Assembly (NCBI RefSeq): GCF_900129545.1 | Contig: NZ_FQWB01000001.1 | Span: forward strand, 434,001 to 498,000 | Length of the DNA: 64,000 nucleotides | Origin: Flavobacterium fluvii | GTDB taxonomy: Bacteria; Bacteroidota; Bacteroidia; Flavobacteriales; Flavobacteriaceae | Direction of reading: 5' to 3' | In this document: in pieces, positions 17,043 through 25,468 of the stretch | Position numbering within the stretch: position 1 is the first letter of the stretch | Layout: every line of letters starts with the position of its first letter | Notes under the pieces: generated by a model | The model's database searches: none | What the model was told of the DNA's origin: nothing | What the model saw: only the letters and a program-made list of their open reading frames with translations | Position numbers and translations under genes: made by a program

Positions 17043-18038
17043 ATGACCAAAAATCTAAAATTTGCAGTAATTGGAGGCGGAAGTTGGGCTACAGCCATTG
17101 CCAAAATGCTTTGTGTAAATCTAAAAGAAATTACTTGGTATATGCGAAATGAAGATGCCATTGAACACCTAAAAATACATCATCATAATCCCAATTATCT
17201 GAGTTCTGTTGAATTTGACATCAAAAAATTAAAACTAACCAGTGACATCAATGAAGCTGTGGCTTATGCCGATTATATCATTTTTGCCATTCCTTCTGCT
17301 TTTTTGAACGATGAACTAAAAAAATTAACCGTTAGTTTAAACGACAAAGTAGTGTTCTCTGCCATTAAAGGAATCGTTCCTGAAACCAGTTTAATCGTTG
17401 GAGAACATTTCAATACCACCTACAACATTCCTTTCGAAAATATTGGCGTAATTACTGGTCCTTGCCACGCAGAAGAAGTGGCGTTGGAACGATTATCTTA
17501 TTTAACCATTGCTTGTGGCGATGCCGAAAAAGCCAAAATAGTTGCCAAATGTCTGTCCAGCAATTACATCAAAACCAAAATCTCTGACGACATCATAGGT
17601 ACGGAATATGCCGCAATGCTCAAGAATATTTATGCCATTGCAGCAGGAATTGCCCACGGATTGGGTTATGGCGATAATTTCCAATCGGTATTGATGAGCA
17701 ACGGGATTCGAGAGATGAAAAAATTCATCAGAAAAGTACACAAAATGAAGCGTAACATCAATGATTCTGCTTATTTGGGAGATTTATTGGTAACCGGTTA
17801 TTCGGTATTTTCAAGAAACAGGATGTTTGGAAACATGATAGGAAAAGGCTATACCGTAAAATCAGCCCAAATGGAAATGAGCATGGTTGCCGAAGGTTAT
17901 TATGCCGCAAAAAGCGCTTACAATCTCAATCTTGCCTATAAGGCAAAAACACCAATTATTGATGCCGTTTACAGCGTTTTATACGAAGGAAAATCAGCCA
18001 AAAACGTTTTTGAAAAACTAACGGAGAAGTTGGATTAA
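17043..18038 (+). CDS. gpsA: Glycerol-3-phosphate dehydrogenase, NAD(P)-dependent
   Basis: Reduces dihydroxyacetone phosphate to sn-glycerol 3-phosphate for phospholipid synthesis. 331 residues, normal. Rossmann motif VIGGGSWATAIAKML at 8-22, VITGPCHAEEVALE and the conserved lysine in AAMLKNIYAIAAGIAHGLGYGDN, plus LGDLLVTGYSVFSRNRMFG. Transcribed alone, with a promoter overlapped by a long inverted repeat and a strong terminator behind. Confidence 0.96.
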   Translation: MTKNLKFAVIGGGSWATAIAKMLCVNLKEITWYMRNEDAIEHLKIHHHNPNYLSSVEFDIKKLKLTSDINEAVAYADYIIFAIPSAFLNDELKKLTVSLNDKVVFSAIKGIVPETSLIVGEHFNTTYNIPFENIGVITGPCHAEEVALERLSYLTIACGDAEKAKIVAKCLSSNYIKTKISDDIIGTEYAAMLKNIYAIAAGIAHGLGYGDNFQSVLMSNGIREMKKFIRKVHKMKRNINDSAYLGDLLVTGYSVFSRNRMFGNMIGKGYTVKSAQMEMSMVAEGYYAAKSAYNLNLAYKAKTPIIDAVYSVLYEGKSAKNVFEKLTEKLD

Positions 18039-18057
18039 AGTTAAATTATAAAGGCAC

Positions 18058-18094
18058 AAAAGGCAGCGTTTCAATTTAAGAGACGCTGCCTTTT
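18058..18094 (+). terminator. gpsA terminator
   Basis: AAAGGCAGCGT pairs with ACGCTGCCTTT, followed by a T-run, 20 bp after the gpsA stop. Confidence 0.85.
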
Positions 18095-18173
18095 TCATTG
18101 ATTTAATTGACTTCAAAAATTGGGAAGATAAAAAGCAACCTCAATTAACTGTAAGGATTTGATTATTATTTTG

Positions 18174-18181
18174 TAAGTTTG
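18174..18181 (+). promoter_or_regulatory. Promoter -7 element of the membrane protein gene
   Basis: TAAGTTTG, perfect TAnnTTTG match, 18 nt before the ATG at 18200. It overlaps a possible in-frame TTG start at 18179, which argues against that start. Confidence 0.55.
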
Positions 18182-18199
18182 AAAATACAAATCACAAAA

Positions 18200-18916
18200 A
18201 TGAAAGTATTTATAGAAAACCACATTAAACTTCTTAAAGAATATTATGCTTTAATTGCATTAATTCCAACTTTATTAGGAGGGATTTGGCAGTTTTATAA
18301 ATTAGGTGAGATGTCATTTAATATGATGCGTTTTTTTTCTATTACCCAATTAGTTTCTGACGGAATATTAATTCTCGTTTTTTGTTTTTTACCAATATCT
18401 TTTATACTCCCTTATATTAATTTCAAGAAGAAAATCAAAAGAAATCCTGAACAAGAAAAGTTACAACTCAAAAAGACTGAAATTATTCTTGGATTAATAA
18501 TGATAGCCCTTATCCTATCATCAATTTTTCTTGAAATTAAGACAATTTTAAAATTAGAAACTTTTAAATCATTACTTTATCTGCTAGTATTAATTCACAT
18601 TATCGCTACAATAGTATATTCTGTTTTTTTATATTTAATTAAAGACGAAATTAATCAAGCTGTTTTTAGAGTCATATTTTGTTTTATTTTGTTATCTATC
18701 TCTATAACTATTGCTAAAATATCTTTAGAAAACAATATAAAGGATTTTAAAAGCATACAAAATTTTCAAAAATTAATAAATACTCTTAAGCAAAATGATA
18801 GTTATTCCAAAGAACCGGAAATTTTATATTTTAATGATAAATACATTTTTATAGCAATTGAAAAAAAAGAGGAAAAAGAAATAATTATAAAAAAAACAGA
18901 TGCTCTTTTTGAATAA
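18200..18916 (+). CDS. Hypothetical membrane protein
   Basis: 238 residues, unrecognised. Hydrophobic segments near residues 16-30, 44-68, 95-112, 125-145 and 155-172 suggest four to five membrane helices, followed by a charged cytoplasmic tail with a lysine/glutamate-rich end (IAIEKKEEKEIIIKKTDALFE). Composition is very AT-rich with many ATA and TTA codons, unlike gpsA before it. It is framed by two terminators, so it is a single-gene unit and may be acquired DNA. Confidence 0.65.
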   Translation: MKVFIENHIKLLKEYYALIALIPTLLGGIWQFYKLGEMSFNMMRFFSITQLVSDGILILVFCFLPISFILPYINFKKKIKRNPEQEKLQLKKTEIILGLIMIALILSSIFLEIKTILKLETFKSLLYLLVLIHIIATIVYSVFLYLIKDEINQAVFRVIFCFILLSISITIAKISLENNIKDFKSIQNFQKLINTLKQNDSYSKEPEILYFNDKYIFIAIEKKEEKEIIIKKTDALFE

Positions 18917-18960
18917 AAAATTAATTTAGAAAAATGATGATTCTTTTAAATCATATAAAA

Positions 18961-19000
18961 TAAAAGGGCAGCATATTCAATCGAATATGCTGCCCTTTTA
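18961..19000. terminator. Strong bidirectional terminator
   Basis: AAAAGGGCAGCATATTC pairs perfectly with GAATATGCTGCCCTTTT across a 4-nt loop, between convergent genes. Confidence 0.9.
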
Positions 19001-19019
19001 TATTTCTGTATATTCAAAT

Positions 19020-19427
19020 CTACCTCACAATCACGCCGTCCACAAACAAAAGTGGCACTTCCTCAACATAATCTGGAGTAATGGAATTGGCCCTGAAAAT
19101 AAATTTTCGGTCGTATAAGGTGTTACCAATAAAGAAAGTAACCATAAACTCGTTGTTGAGTGCCAAAACACTTTTTTCGACCATTTCCACTTTCACGAAA
19201 GTAACCGCAGGCACTTCCAGAAAAGCGTGACGTAAAAGCGAAGTTTTTTTCATTTCGCCATCAATGGTTCCAAAAGCTTTGGAAACAATCATTACACTAT
19301 CGAGATTAAAATCGCTGTCGTTTACTAAATAGATGTACCAAACTTTTTCCATAAAGTCGTCGCTCCATTCCTGGACTGCGGCGAGGAAAACGTTTTCTAC
19401 TTCGGGGATGATGATGTCAGATTTCAT
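19020..19427 (-). CDS. Conserved hypothetical protein
   Basis: 135 residues, soluble, no signal peptide: MKSDIIIPEVENVFLAAVQEWSDDFMEKVWYIYLVNDSD at the start, then a beta-rich region ending PLLFVDGVIVR. I think similar proteins sit beside pheS in other flavobacteria but can give no function. Codon use is like that of core neighbours, and it is transcribed in the same direction as pheS, 94 bp downstream of it. Confidence 0.75.
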   Translation of the reverse strand: MKSDIIIPEVENVFLAAVQEWSDDFMEKVWYIYLVNDSDFNLDSVMIVSKAFGTIDGEMKKTSLLRHAFLEVPAVTFVKVEMVEKSVLALNNEFMVTFFIGNTLYDRKFIFRANSITPDYVEEVPLLFVDGVIVR

Positions 19428-19465
19428 TCTTTTGATTTTTGAATGCAGATTTAAACTTCTGAAAT

Positions 19466-19492
19466 CTTTGCCTGTTCGCTTTCGCTCGGGTC
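19466..19492 (-). repeat. Dispersed 27-bp repeat, copy 1
   Basis: On the minus strand it starts GACCCGAGCGAAAGCGAAC and matches 47341-47367 at 23 of 27 positions. The flanks AAATCT on one side and CGTTAATCTGCAATCT on the other also recur at the second copy, where the core is in the opposite orientation. Confidence 0.6.
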
Positions 19493-19521
19493 AAAAATCG
19501 TTAATCTGCAATCTGAAATTT

Positions 19522-20541
19522 TTAAATACTTGCTTTGAATTGCTCCAGAAAACGAACGTCATTTTCGTAGAACATTCGAATATCACCAATTTGATACAAC
19601 AACATGGCAATTCTTTCGATTCCCATTCCAAAAGCAAAACCAGTGTACTCTTCCGGGTTGATGTTGCAGTTTTTCAAAACATTGGGATCCACCATTCCGC
19701 AACCGCCAATTTCCAACCAGCCGGTTCCTTTTGTAATTCGGTAATCAGTTTCGGTTTTTAAACCCCAGTAAATATCAATTTCGGCACTTGGCTCCGTGAA
19801 TGGAAAATAAGACGGGCGAAGACGAATTTTTGATTTTCCGAACATTTCCTTGGTGAAATATAAAAGCGTTTGCTTCAAATCGGCAAAAGAAACGTCTTTG
19901 TCAATGTATAATCCTTCCACTTGGTGAAAAATACAGTGTGACCGCGATGAAACGGCTTCGTTACGGAAAACTCTTCCCGGAGAAATCGTTCTGATAGGTG
20001 GTTTGTTGTTTTCCATATAACGCACCTGCACGGATGAAGTGTGTGTACGCAACAAAATATCGGGATTCGTCTGGATGAAAAATGTATCTTGCATATCACG
20101 CGCCGGATGGTATTCCGGCAAATTCAATGCGGTAAAATTATGCCAATCGTCCTCAATCTCCGGACCTTCTGAAACATTGAAACCAACATTGGAAAAGATG
20201 TCGATAATTTGGTTTTTTACCAAGGATATTGGGTGACGGGAACCAATGATTACTGGTTCTGCCGAACGTGTTAAATCGCCATACAATCCTTTGCTTTCTT
20301 CTTTGCTTTCCAAAGATTCTTGAATGGATTTTACTTTTTCTTCTGCAGAAGATTTTAGCAAATTGATTACTTGTCCAAATTCCTTTTTCTGGTCGTTCGG
20401 CACGTTTTTGAATTCGGCGAAAAAATCTTTTAAAAGCCCTTTGCTTCCCAGAAATTTGATTCTAAATGCTTCTAGTTCTTCCTTGTTTTGTGTTGAAAAA
20501 GCTTGTGCTTCACCAATATATTCTTTTATCTTGTCTATCAT
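19522..20541 (-). CDS. pheS: Phenylalanyl-tRNA synthetase alpha subunit
   Basis: Catalytic subunit of the class II alpha2-beta2 enzyme; it needs PheT, which is not in the window. 339 residues, normal. N-terminal coiled coil, then motif 2 in FRNEAVSSRSHCIFHQVEGLYID, phenylalanine-pocket residues in SYFPFTEPSAEIDIYW, and motif 3 GFAFGMGIERIAML. I used the ATG at 20541 (MIDKIKEYIGEAQAF); another in-frame ATG at 20547 adds MK. A TAAATTTG promoter element lies upstream. Confidence 0.97.
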   Translation of the reverse strand: MIDKIKEYIGEAQAFSTQNKEELEAFRIKFLGSKGLLKDFFAEFKNVPNDQKKEFGQVINLLKSSAEEKVKSIQESLESKEESKGLYGDLTRSAEPVIIGSRHPISLVKNQIIDIFSNVGFNVSEGPEIEDDWHNFTALNLPEYHPARDMQDTFFIQTNPDILLRTHTSSVQVRYMENNKPPIRTISPGRVFRNEAVSSRSHCIFHQVEGLYIDKDVSFADLKQTLLYFTKEMFGKSKIRLRPSYFPFTEPSAEIDIYWGLKTETDYRITKGTGWLEIGGCGMVDPNVLKNCNINPEEYTGFAFGMGIERIAMLLYQIGDIRMFYENDVRFLEQFKASI

Positions 20542-20563
20542 TTTCATCCAATAATTGAGAGTG

Positions 20564-20571
20564 CAAATTTA
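20564..20571 (-). promoter_or_regulatory. pheS promoter -7 element
   Basis: TAAATTTG on the minus strand, 22 nt upstream of the pheS start. Confidence 0.55.
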
Positions 20572-20578
20572 GTTTTTT

Positions 20579-20609
20579 GCCACGAATTACACTAATTTTC
20601 ACAAATTAA
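20579..20609. repeat. CACGAATTACAC-type repeat fragment
   Basis: CCACGAATTACACTAATTTT followed by CACAAATTAA: same family as the first unit at 12475-12524. Behind pheS promoter; no second arm is obvious. Confidence 0.5.
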
Positions 20610-20694
20610 ACAGTAAGTTTTTAAACCATATAAGTCATGTAAGGTCATTCAAGTTTGTTTTTCTCCCTGAAATCTGCAATCTGTTACCTGAAGT

Positions 20695-21051
20695 CTAATC
20701 AATTAGTTCTTTTTCGATAAAATAATTCACGATAGCTTCTTTCATCAAAACGGATTGTTCTCCTGCTTTCAATGGTGGCAACTCTTCTTTTACCTTGTAA
20801 TGTGGCCAACCTTCTTCGTCGAAAAATTCGAATTCATAAAAACCATAAGGCTCCAATAATCGGCAAATGGCGATATGCATCAGGTTTAGTTTCTCGTCTT
20901 TGGCATAGGTTTGATGCACTTTTCCAAGTTCCTGAACACCAATTAAATAAATTATGGCGTCCAAATCCAAGTCTTCGCCTTGCGAAAATTGATTGGAAAG
21001 TATGTTGACCAGCTGTTCCCAGCGTTCTTTCAGTTGTATATCTCTTGACAT
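20695..21051 (-). CDS. Conserved hypothetical protein, flavobacterial
   Basis: 118 residues, acidic, soluble, starting MSRDIQLKERWEQLVNILSNQFSQGEDLDLDAIIYLIGVQELG and containing LEPYGFYEFEFFDEEGWPHYKV. No motif I can assign. It has a good promoter (TATCTTTG at 21130-21137) divergent from the cvpA-like gene, and normal codon use, so it is a genuine gene. Function unknown. Confidence 0.78.
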   Translation of the reverse strand: MSRDIQLKERWEQLVNILSNQFSQGEDLDLDAIIYLIGVQELGKVHQTYAKDEKLNLMHIAICRLLEPYGFYEFEFFDEEGWPHYKVKEELPPLKAGEQSVLMKEAIVNYFIEKELID

Positions 21052-21129
21052 TACTATTTTAGATTTAGAATTTAGAACTCAGATTGCGGATTTTTTTAAC
21101 CTAAAGTCTGAATTCTAAAATTATTAAGG

Positions 21130-21137
21130 CAAAGATA
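21130..21137 (-). promoter_or_regulatory. Promoter -7 element of the 118-residue protein gene
   Basis: TATCTTTG on the minus strand, a TAnnTTTG match; 15 bp from the divergent element at 21153. Confidence 0.55.
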
Positions 21138-21152
21138 CCAACATAATTCTTT

Positions 21153-21160
21153 TATATTTG
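21153..21160 (+). promoter_or_regulatory. Promoter -7 element of the cvpA-like gene
   Basis: TATATTTG, TAnnTTTG match, 26 nt before the ATG at 21187. Confidence 0.6.
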
Positions 21161-21186
21161 CTCTTTATTCTTTTCTCTTTTTTACT

Positions 21187-21690
21187 ATGAGTTTTTTAGA
21201 TATTGTTTTGGGAAGTTTACTGCTTTTTGGTTTGTACAAAGGCATTAAAAACGGACTTTTTGTAGAAATTGCATCTTTGATTTCCTTACTATTGGGGATT
21301 TATATTGCAGTGAAATTTTCGATATTGACGGCAGAAATCCTTTCTAGCATTGTGCATTGGAATCCAAAAACCATTCAGGTTACTGCTTTTATCTTGACCT
21401 TTATTTTAGTTGTCATTGGAATTTATTTTTTAGCAAAATTCCTTACCGGAATAGCCGATTTTGCCCAATTGGGCTGGATTAACAAACTCGGAGGAGGCTT
21501 TTTTAGAATTTTAAAAACAATATTGATTGTGAGTATCTTTCTAAATCTTTTCGAAAAAATAAACTTCAACAATACGTTTGCCAAAAAAGAAACATTGGAT
21601 AAATCGATGTTTTATCGTCCTATCCAAAAAACCGCGGCATTCATTTATCCTTCTATCGAAAAATGGTATGAGGATTTGAAAAAGAAATAG
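21187..21690 (+). CDS. CvpA-family membrane protein
   Basis: CvpA-like proteins are small inner-membrane proteins linked to colicin V production and envelope stress. 167 residues with four hydrophobic helices: near 5-20, 24-45 (FVEIASLISLLLGIYIAVKF), 62-85 (VTAFILTFILVVIGIYFLAKF) and 100-122. The glycine-rich GLYKGIKNGLF and GWINKLGGGFFRILK segments fit the family. It ends 21 bp before the batE stop (convergent). Confidence 0.85.
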   Translation: MSFLDIVLGSLLLFGLYKGIKNGLFVEIASLISLLLGIYIAVKFSILTAEILSSIVHWNPKTIQVTAFILTFILVVIGIYFLAKFLTGIADFAQLGWINKLGGGFFRILKTILIVSIFLNLFEKINFNNTFAKKETLDKSMFYRPIQKTAAFIYPSIEKWYEDLKKK

Positions 21691-21711
21691 TTCTCAGTAA
21701 ACTGAAAACTT

Positions 21712-22455
21712 CTATTTCACTTCTTTAATCGCGGTTTTCTCAATCCAGCCTTCGGTTCCATCGGTCAATTGAATTTTTTTCCAATTTTCCAATTCTTCCA
21801 ACACAAAAACCTTGGTTCCTTCGTGTAGGGTAAAAACGGTGTTGCTGGCTTTTTGAGGTTCGCTTTTTACCAAGGTCATTTCAGCGAAAACAATGGCAGG
21901 CCTTTCATTTTTGAAATCATTTTTCTCTGAAATTGCTGCAGAAACACTCATCAAAAGCAAAAAGACCAAGACAAACATTCCGAAGAAAAATATCCTTTTG
22001 GACAGGGTAATTTGCGAAAAATAATAACCTATAAAGAAAAGTAAAAACAGCGTTGACAATCCAATCGAAATCCAGGCCCAAGTATTATAGTGAAAAATTG
22101 ACGTGAAGTCTTGAACCATTTTAGAAAAGCCAACTGTTGGGATGTCTTTTATCTCGTCGATTTGCAATTTTTGTGCAAATTTGAGGTTGTTTGTTATTTC
22201 GGCATCGTCCGGATTGAGCACCAATGCTTTTTCATAATTGTAAATAGCCGGAGCCACTTTGTTCAATTTATAATAACAATTCCCCAAATTAAAATACAAT
22301 TCTGACGAATGTTGTTGGCTTGCCAAAACACTTTCATATTCCTTGATTGCTTCTTCGTATCTCGCTTTTTGGTACAAATAATTCCCTCTATCAAAGCCGG
22401 TTTGAGCAAAGAAAAATTGGGTTGTTAACAGCAATATAAAAATTATCTTTTTCAT
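21712..22455 (-). CDS. batE: BatE: TPR and SH3-domain membrane protein
   Basis: Last gene of the Bacteroides aerotolerance (bat) operon; TPR scaffold of unknown mechanism. 247 residues: signal peptide (MKKIIFILLLTTQFFFAQ), TPR units about 20-110 (AIKEYESVLASQQHSSELYFNLGNCYYKL), two membrane helices near 125-175, and a C-terminal bacterial SH3 domain (ENWKKIQLTDGTEGWIEKTAIKE). It is parted from batD by a 475-bp repeat-flanked cassette, which may disturb its cotranscription with the rest. Confidence 0.9.
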   Translation of the reverse strand: MKKIIFILLLTTQFFFAQTGFDRGNYLYQKARYEEAIKEYESVLASQQHSSELYFNLGNCYYKLNKVAPAIYNYEKALVLNPDDAEITNNLKFAQKLQIDEIKDIPTVGFSKMVQDFTSIFHYNTWAWISIGLSTLFLLFFIGYYFSQITLSKRIFFFGMFVLVFLLLMSVSAAISEKNDFKNERPAIVFAEMTLVKSEPQKASNTVFTLHEGTKVFVLEELENWKKIQLTDGTEGWIEKTAIKEVK

Positions 22456-22465
22456 AAAAAAATTT

Positions 22466-22940
22466 AAACACTAAGGACACAAAGAAGGCACAAAGTTCAC
22501 TATTTAAAGTATTCCATTGACCACTCTTCTCACTCCTTCTTTTAGTAATTTGACATTAAAATTGATTAATAATCCTAATTTACAATCTGACAATCTTAAA
22601 TAAGTTAGTAATTGTGCAAGATGAATATCATTTAAAGCTTCGACAGATTTAATTTCTACAATAAATTTATCTTCAACTATAATATCAATTCTGTAACCAA
22701 CATCCAACTTGACTTCTTCATAAACCAATGGCAATGCTTTTTGTTTTTCAACTTTTAAATTAGATTTTTTAAGTTCATAAAACATACATTCCTCATAAGC
22801 ACTTTCCAATAATCCTGGGCCTAAAGTTTTATGCACTTTCAAAGCACATTCAAATACTATTTTTGAAATTTCGTTTTCAGTCATTAATATATTTTTAAAA
22901 ACTTTGTGTCCTTCGTGCCTTCTTTGTGTCCTTTGTGGTT
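22466..22940. mobile_element. Cassette: GxxExxY gene within 30-bp inverted repeats
   Basis: Arms 22466-22495 and 22911-22940 match in inverted orientation at 27 of 30 positions, including a core AAGGACACAAAGAAGGCAC identical in both. TTAA stands at each outer edge (22464-22467 and 22939-22942). One gene fills the interior, with 8 and 26 bp to the arms. The right TTAA supplies the batD stop codon. Similar arms without the gene occur elsewhere in the window. There is no transposase; movement would have to be driven in trans. The mobile reading is inference; arms and layout are seen. Confidence 0.6.
22504..22884 (-). CDS. GxxExxY protein, PD-(D/E)XK nuclease-like
   Basis: 126 residues, the usual size for the GxxExxY family, which has a PD-(D/E)XK nuclease-like fold and no proven role. 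Seen: the name motif G24-P-G-L-L-E27-S-A-Y30 (here GPGLLESAY), and the nuclease-type residues Asp67 (GYRIDIIVED), Glu77-Ile-Lys79 (FIVEIK), then Gln91 and Tyr95 in LAQLLTYL. All expected catalytic residues are present, so the protein may be active. It lies alone within inverted repeats between batD and batE and is more AT-rich than the bat genes. Confidence 0.9.
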   Translation of the reverse strand: MTENEISKIVFECALKVHKTLGPGLLESAYEECMFYELKKSNLKVEKQKALPLVYEEVKLDVGYRIDIIVEDKFIVEIKSVEALNDIHLAQLLTYLRLSDCKLGLLINFNVKLLKEGVRRVVNGIL

Positions 22941-24699
22941 AAGAAATCTGTTTTTCCAAATCCGAAATAATCATTACCGCTTTGTCAAAATCCTGCTGGA
23001 TAGCCGAACTCGAAGTCAACGCATAACGAGCCAACTCACAATTTTCCGTCAGGTCGATAAAATCAATTATGGTTTGCGCATTCACGTTTCTTGACGCCAA
23101 CAACTGCTGAATGTTGCTTTTACTCATATCCGATGTTTCGATATGCAATTTGGCTTTCAAGAAATTGTGCATTGCTTTTTCCAAAGCCACATAAAACGGT
23201 TCTTTGTTGTTGATTTGTTTTTTGGCTTCCGATAAATATTTTTTGGCCAATCGGTTGTTCATTTTTATCTTGTTTCCAAAAACGTCGCTGTCGATGGCTT
23301 CTTTTTTCTTTTTGAACAACACGATCAATGGAAGGATTAAAAACGGCAAAAACAACAATCCATAAAACAAATTAGACCCCAAGAAATCATCTTCTTTCAT
23401 TGAAAAAAGATCGCTTTTCAGCTTAATAAATTTGAATTGCTCATTGCTTGTAATCGTGTTTTTGGTCACTCCAGGCGTTGTGGTTGCCACTTGGTCACTT
23501 GCCATGGGACCGTCCAAAACATTAATCATTATTTCCGGTGAACTAATGGTTTTGTATTTTCCTGAACCTAAATCAAAATACGAAAACTGCATTGGTTTTA
23601 TTGGATAATTCCCCTTGAATTGCGGAATAATGGTATATTTATCCGTGATTTTTCCAGACATTCCCGCTAAAGTGGTATTCACTTTTTCATCGTGAACTGG
23701 ATCGTACATTTCCAATGAATTTGGAACTACGGGTTTTGGCAAATTAAACAATTTCATGTTCCCGGTTCCGGTCACGCTAACCAGTAAATCGAGGCTTTCC
23801 CCGTTTTTCAAATTTGTTTTTGATGGTGTAACCTTAAAATCAAATTTACCCACAGCTCCTGAAAAATCGGCTGGTTTTCCTGTTTCCGGAAGTGCTCTTA
23901 CGTTTATGGTTTTGGCACCAGCCGAAACTCTTTTATTGTCATTAACAAGCTGAACTCGCCCAAACACATCTCTACGATTGGTAGGCAATTGCACGTCAAT
24001 GTCCAATGACAAAGGCTCGATAACCAGTTTCCCTGATTTTTGTGGATATAAAACCGTTTTTCTCAACACTACAAAACGATATTTTTCACCTTTAAACATT
24101 CCTTCTTCACCAACGAGTTGTTTGATGTCAATGTTTTGACTCCAAAAGTCGTTGTATTTTGGCTTGTCTAATTCTCTCCAATTCGAGATTCCAATATTAT
24201 AACTGAAATACAGTTTGTAAACCACGGTAATCGGTTCGTTGATGTAGGGACTGGTTTTAGAAATATCAGCAACCAGATAAATATTGTCATCGGCCGAAAT
24301 TTGAGGTGAATCATCAGGGTTTCTTGCCTCTTGAACCGCATTGGTTACATTGATTCTTATTGGGGAAGTTTTATAAATCTGGCCATTGTACTCTATAGTG
24401 GCTTGCCTGATAACCAAACTTCCTTTTTGTTGTGGCAAAAGATAATAGGAATAGACTTTCTCGAATGAACTTTTCCCGTTTATCCATGACTGGCTCACTT
24501 GCTGGCTTGGTCCGGCAATAATCCTGAATCCTTCAAAAGACGGTTGGTTAAAGTTGTCCCCGTCCATGTTCATCACAAAATCGATGCGCAGTCTTTCGTT
24601 GAGTCCAAGCGTGGTTTTGCTCACTTTTGCTTCAAATTGTACTTGAGCCAAAAGAGAGTTGCACACCATTAAAACTATCGCTACTATAAATTTTTTCAT
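22939..24699 (-). CDS. batD: BatD-family protein
   Basis: Large periplasmic, membrane-anchored protein of the bat operon, thought to act with the BatA/BatB von Willebrand proteins. 586 residues: signal peptide (MKKFIVAIVLMVCNSLLAQ), repeated beta-sandwich domains (for example LDLLVSVTGTGNMKLFNLPKP), one membrane helix near residues 440-460 (YGLLFLPFLILPLIVLF), and a cytoplasmic helical tail. Starts 20 bp after batC. Its TAA stop lies in the outer end of the adjacent inverted repeat, so its C-terminus may have been altered by an insertion. Confidence 0.93.
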   Translation of the reverse strand: MKKFIVAIVLMVCNSLLAQVQFEAKVSKTTLGLNERLRIDFVMNMDGDNFNQPSFEGFRIIAGPSQQVSQSWINGKSSFEKVYSYYLLPQQKGSLVIRQATIEYNGQIYKTSPIRINVTNAVQEARNPDDSPQISADDNIYLVADISKTSPYINEPITVVYKLYFSYNIGISNWRELDKPKYNDFWSQNIDIKQLVGEEGMFKGEKYRFVVLRKTVLYPQKSGKLVIEPLSLDIDVQLPTNRRDVFGRVQLVNDNKRVSAGAKTINVRALPETGKPADFSGAVGKFDFKVTPSKTNLKNGESLDLLVSVTGTGNMKLFNLPKPVVPNSLEMYDPVHDEKVNTTLAGMSGKITDKYTIIPQFKGNYPIKPMQFSYFDLGSGKYKTISSPEIMINVLDGPMASDQVATTTPGVTKNTITSNEQFKFIKLKSDLFSMKEDDFLGSNLFYGLLFLPFLILPLIVLFKKKKEAIDSDVFGNKIKMNNRLAKKYLSEAKKQINNKEPFYVALEKAMHNFLKAKLHIETSDMSKSNIQQLLASRNVNAQTIIDFIDLTENCELARYALTSSSAIQQDFDKAVMIISDLEKQIS

Positions 24700-24719
24700 T
24701 GTGTTTTATTCTAATTGAA

Positions 24720-25466
24720 TTACCAATCTTTTTCTGTTTGTACTGGTTTTCCTTTAGCTTTTTGGGCATTCACCTTGTTTTGAATCTTCTTTTCTTCGTT
24801 GTTTACGGCGTCCAAAAGGTTTTCTAATCGTTGTTTGGATATTCCGCCAGGCATTGGTTTTGGTTGTCCTTGCTCTCCGGGTTTATTGTCGTTTTTCCCT
24901 TTGTCGGATGGCTTATCTTTACCTTGATCGTCTTTCTTGTCTTTGTCTCCGTCTTTCTTTTCGTCCTTTTTATCTTTATCCTTGTCGTCTTTTTTGTCCT
25001 TGTCTTTGTCCTTCTCTTTTTTATCGTCACCTTTGGGTGGATTTTCTTTTAGTTTTTTCTTCGCCAAAGCATAATTATAACGAGTTTCTTCGTCTGTCGG
25101 GTTATTTCTCAAAGCATTTTTATAAGCTTCAACGGCAGCGGAATAATTTTTTTCCTTCATGAAAACATTGCCCAAATTGTGATATACTTTATGTTTTTGG
25201 GGTCTTGATTTTATGTTTTTAATCGCTTTGGCATAAGCAAATTTAGCCTCCGCAATTTGATTTTGTCTATAAATGGCATTCCCCAAGTTATAAGGCGCCA
25301 CCGTTCTTTTGGAAAATTTGGAATTCGAAACTCGGTAATTGGCTTCCGCTTCGACAAACTTCTTTTCAGCATATTCCTCATTCGCTTTTGGCAATGTTTT
25401 GTCCTTCTCCTGCGCCGAAACTGCAAAAGAAAACATTAATATCATATATAAAATAAAATTCCTCAT
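24720..25466 (-). CDS. batC: BatC: TPR protein with Lys/Asp-rich tail
   Basis: Periplasmic TPR scaffold of the bat operon. 248 residues: signal peptide 1-18, two to three TPR units about 28-135 (YNLGNAIYRQNQIAEAKFAYAKAIK and VYHNLGNVFMKEKNYSAAVEAYKNAL), then a low-complexity stretch about 140-205 made of repeated KDKK/DKDKK units, and a conserved end with QRLENLLDAVNNEEKK. The lysine/aspartate repeat tract at 24890-25035 is a likely site of length variation. Starts 2 bp after batB. Confidence 0.92.
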   Translation of the reverse strand: MRNFILYMILMFSFAVSAQEKDKTLPKANEEYAEKKFVEAEANYRVSNSKFSKRTVAPYNLGNAIYRQNQIAEAKFAYAKAIKNIKSRPQKHKVYHNLGNVFMKEKNYSAAVEAYKNALRNNPTDEETRYNYALAKKKLKENPPKGDDKKEKDKDKDKKDDKDKDKKDEKKDGDKDKKDDQGKDKPSDKGKNDNKPGEQGQPKPMPGGISKQRLENLLDAVNNEEKKIQNKVNAQKAKGKPVQTEKDW

Positions 25467-25468
25467 TA

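Noticed and set aside
24890..25035. Short periodic repeat, at first sight like a CRISPR or VNTR array
   Set aside because: The period is that of Lys/Asp codons within batC, the frame stays open, and there are no unique spacers.
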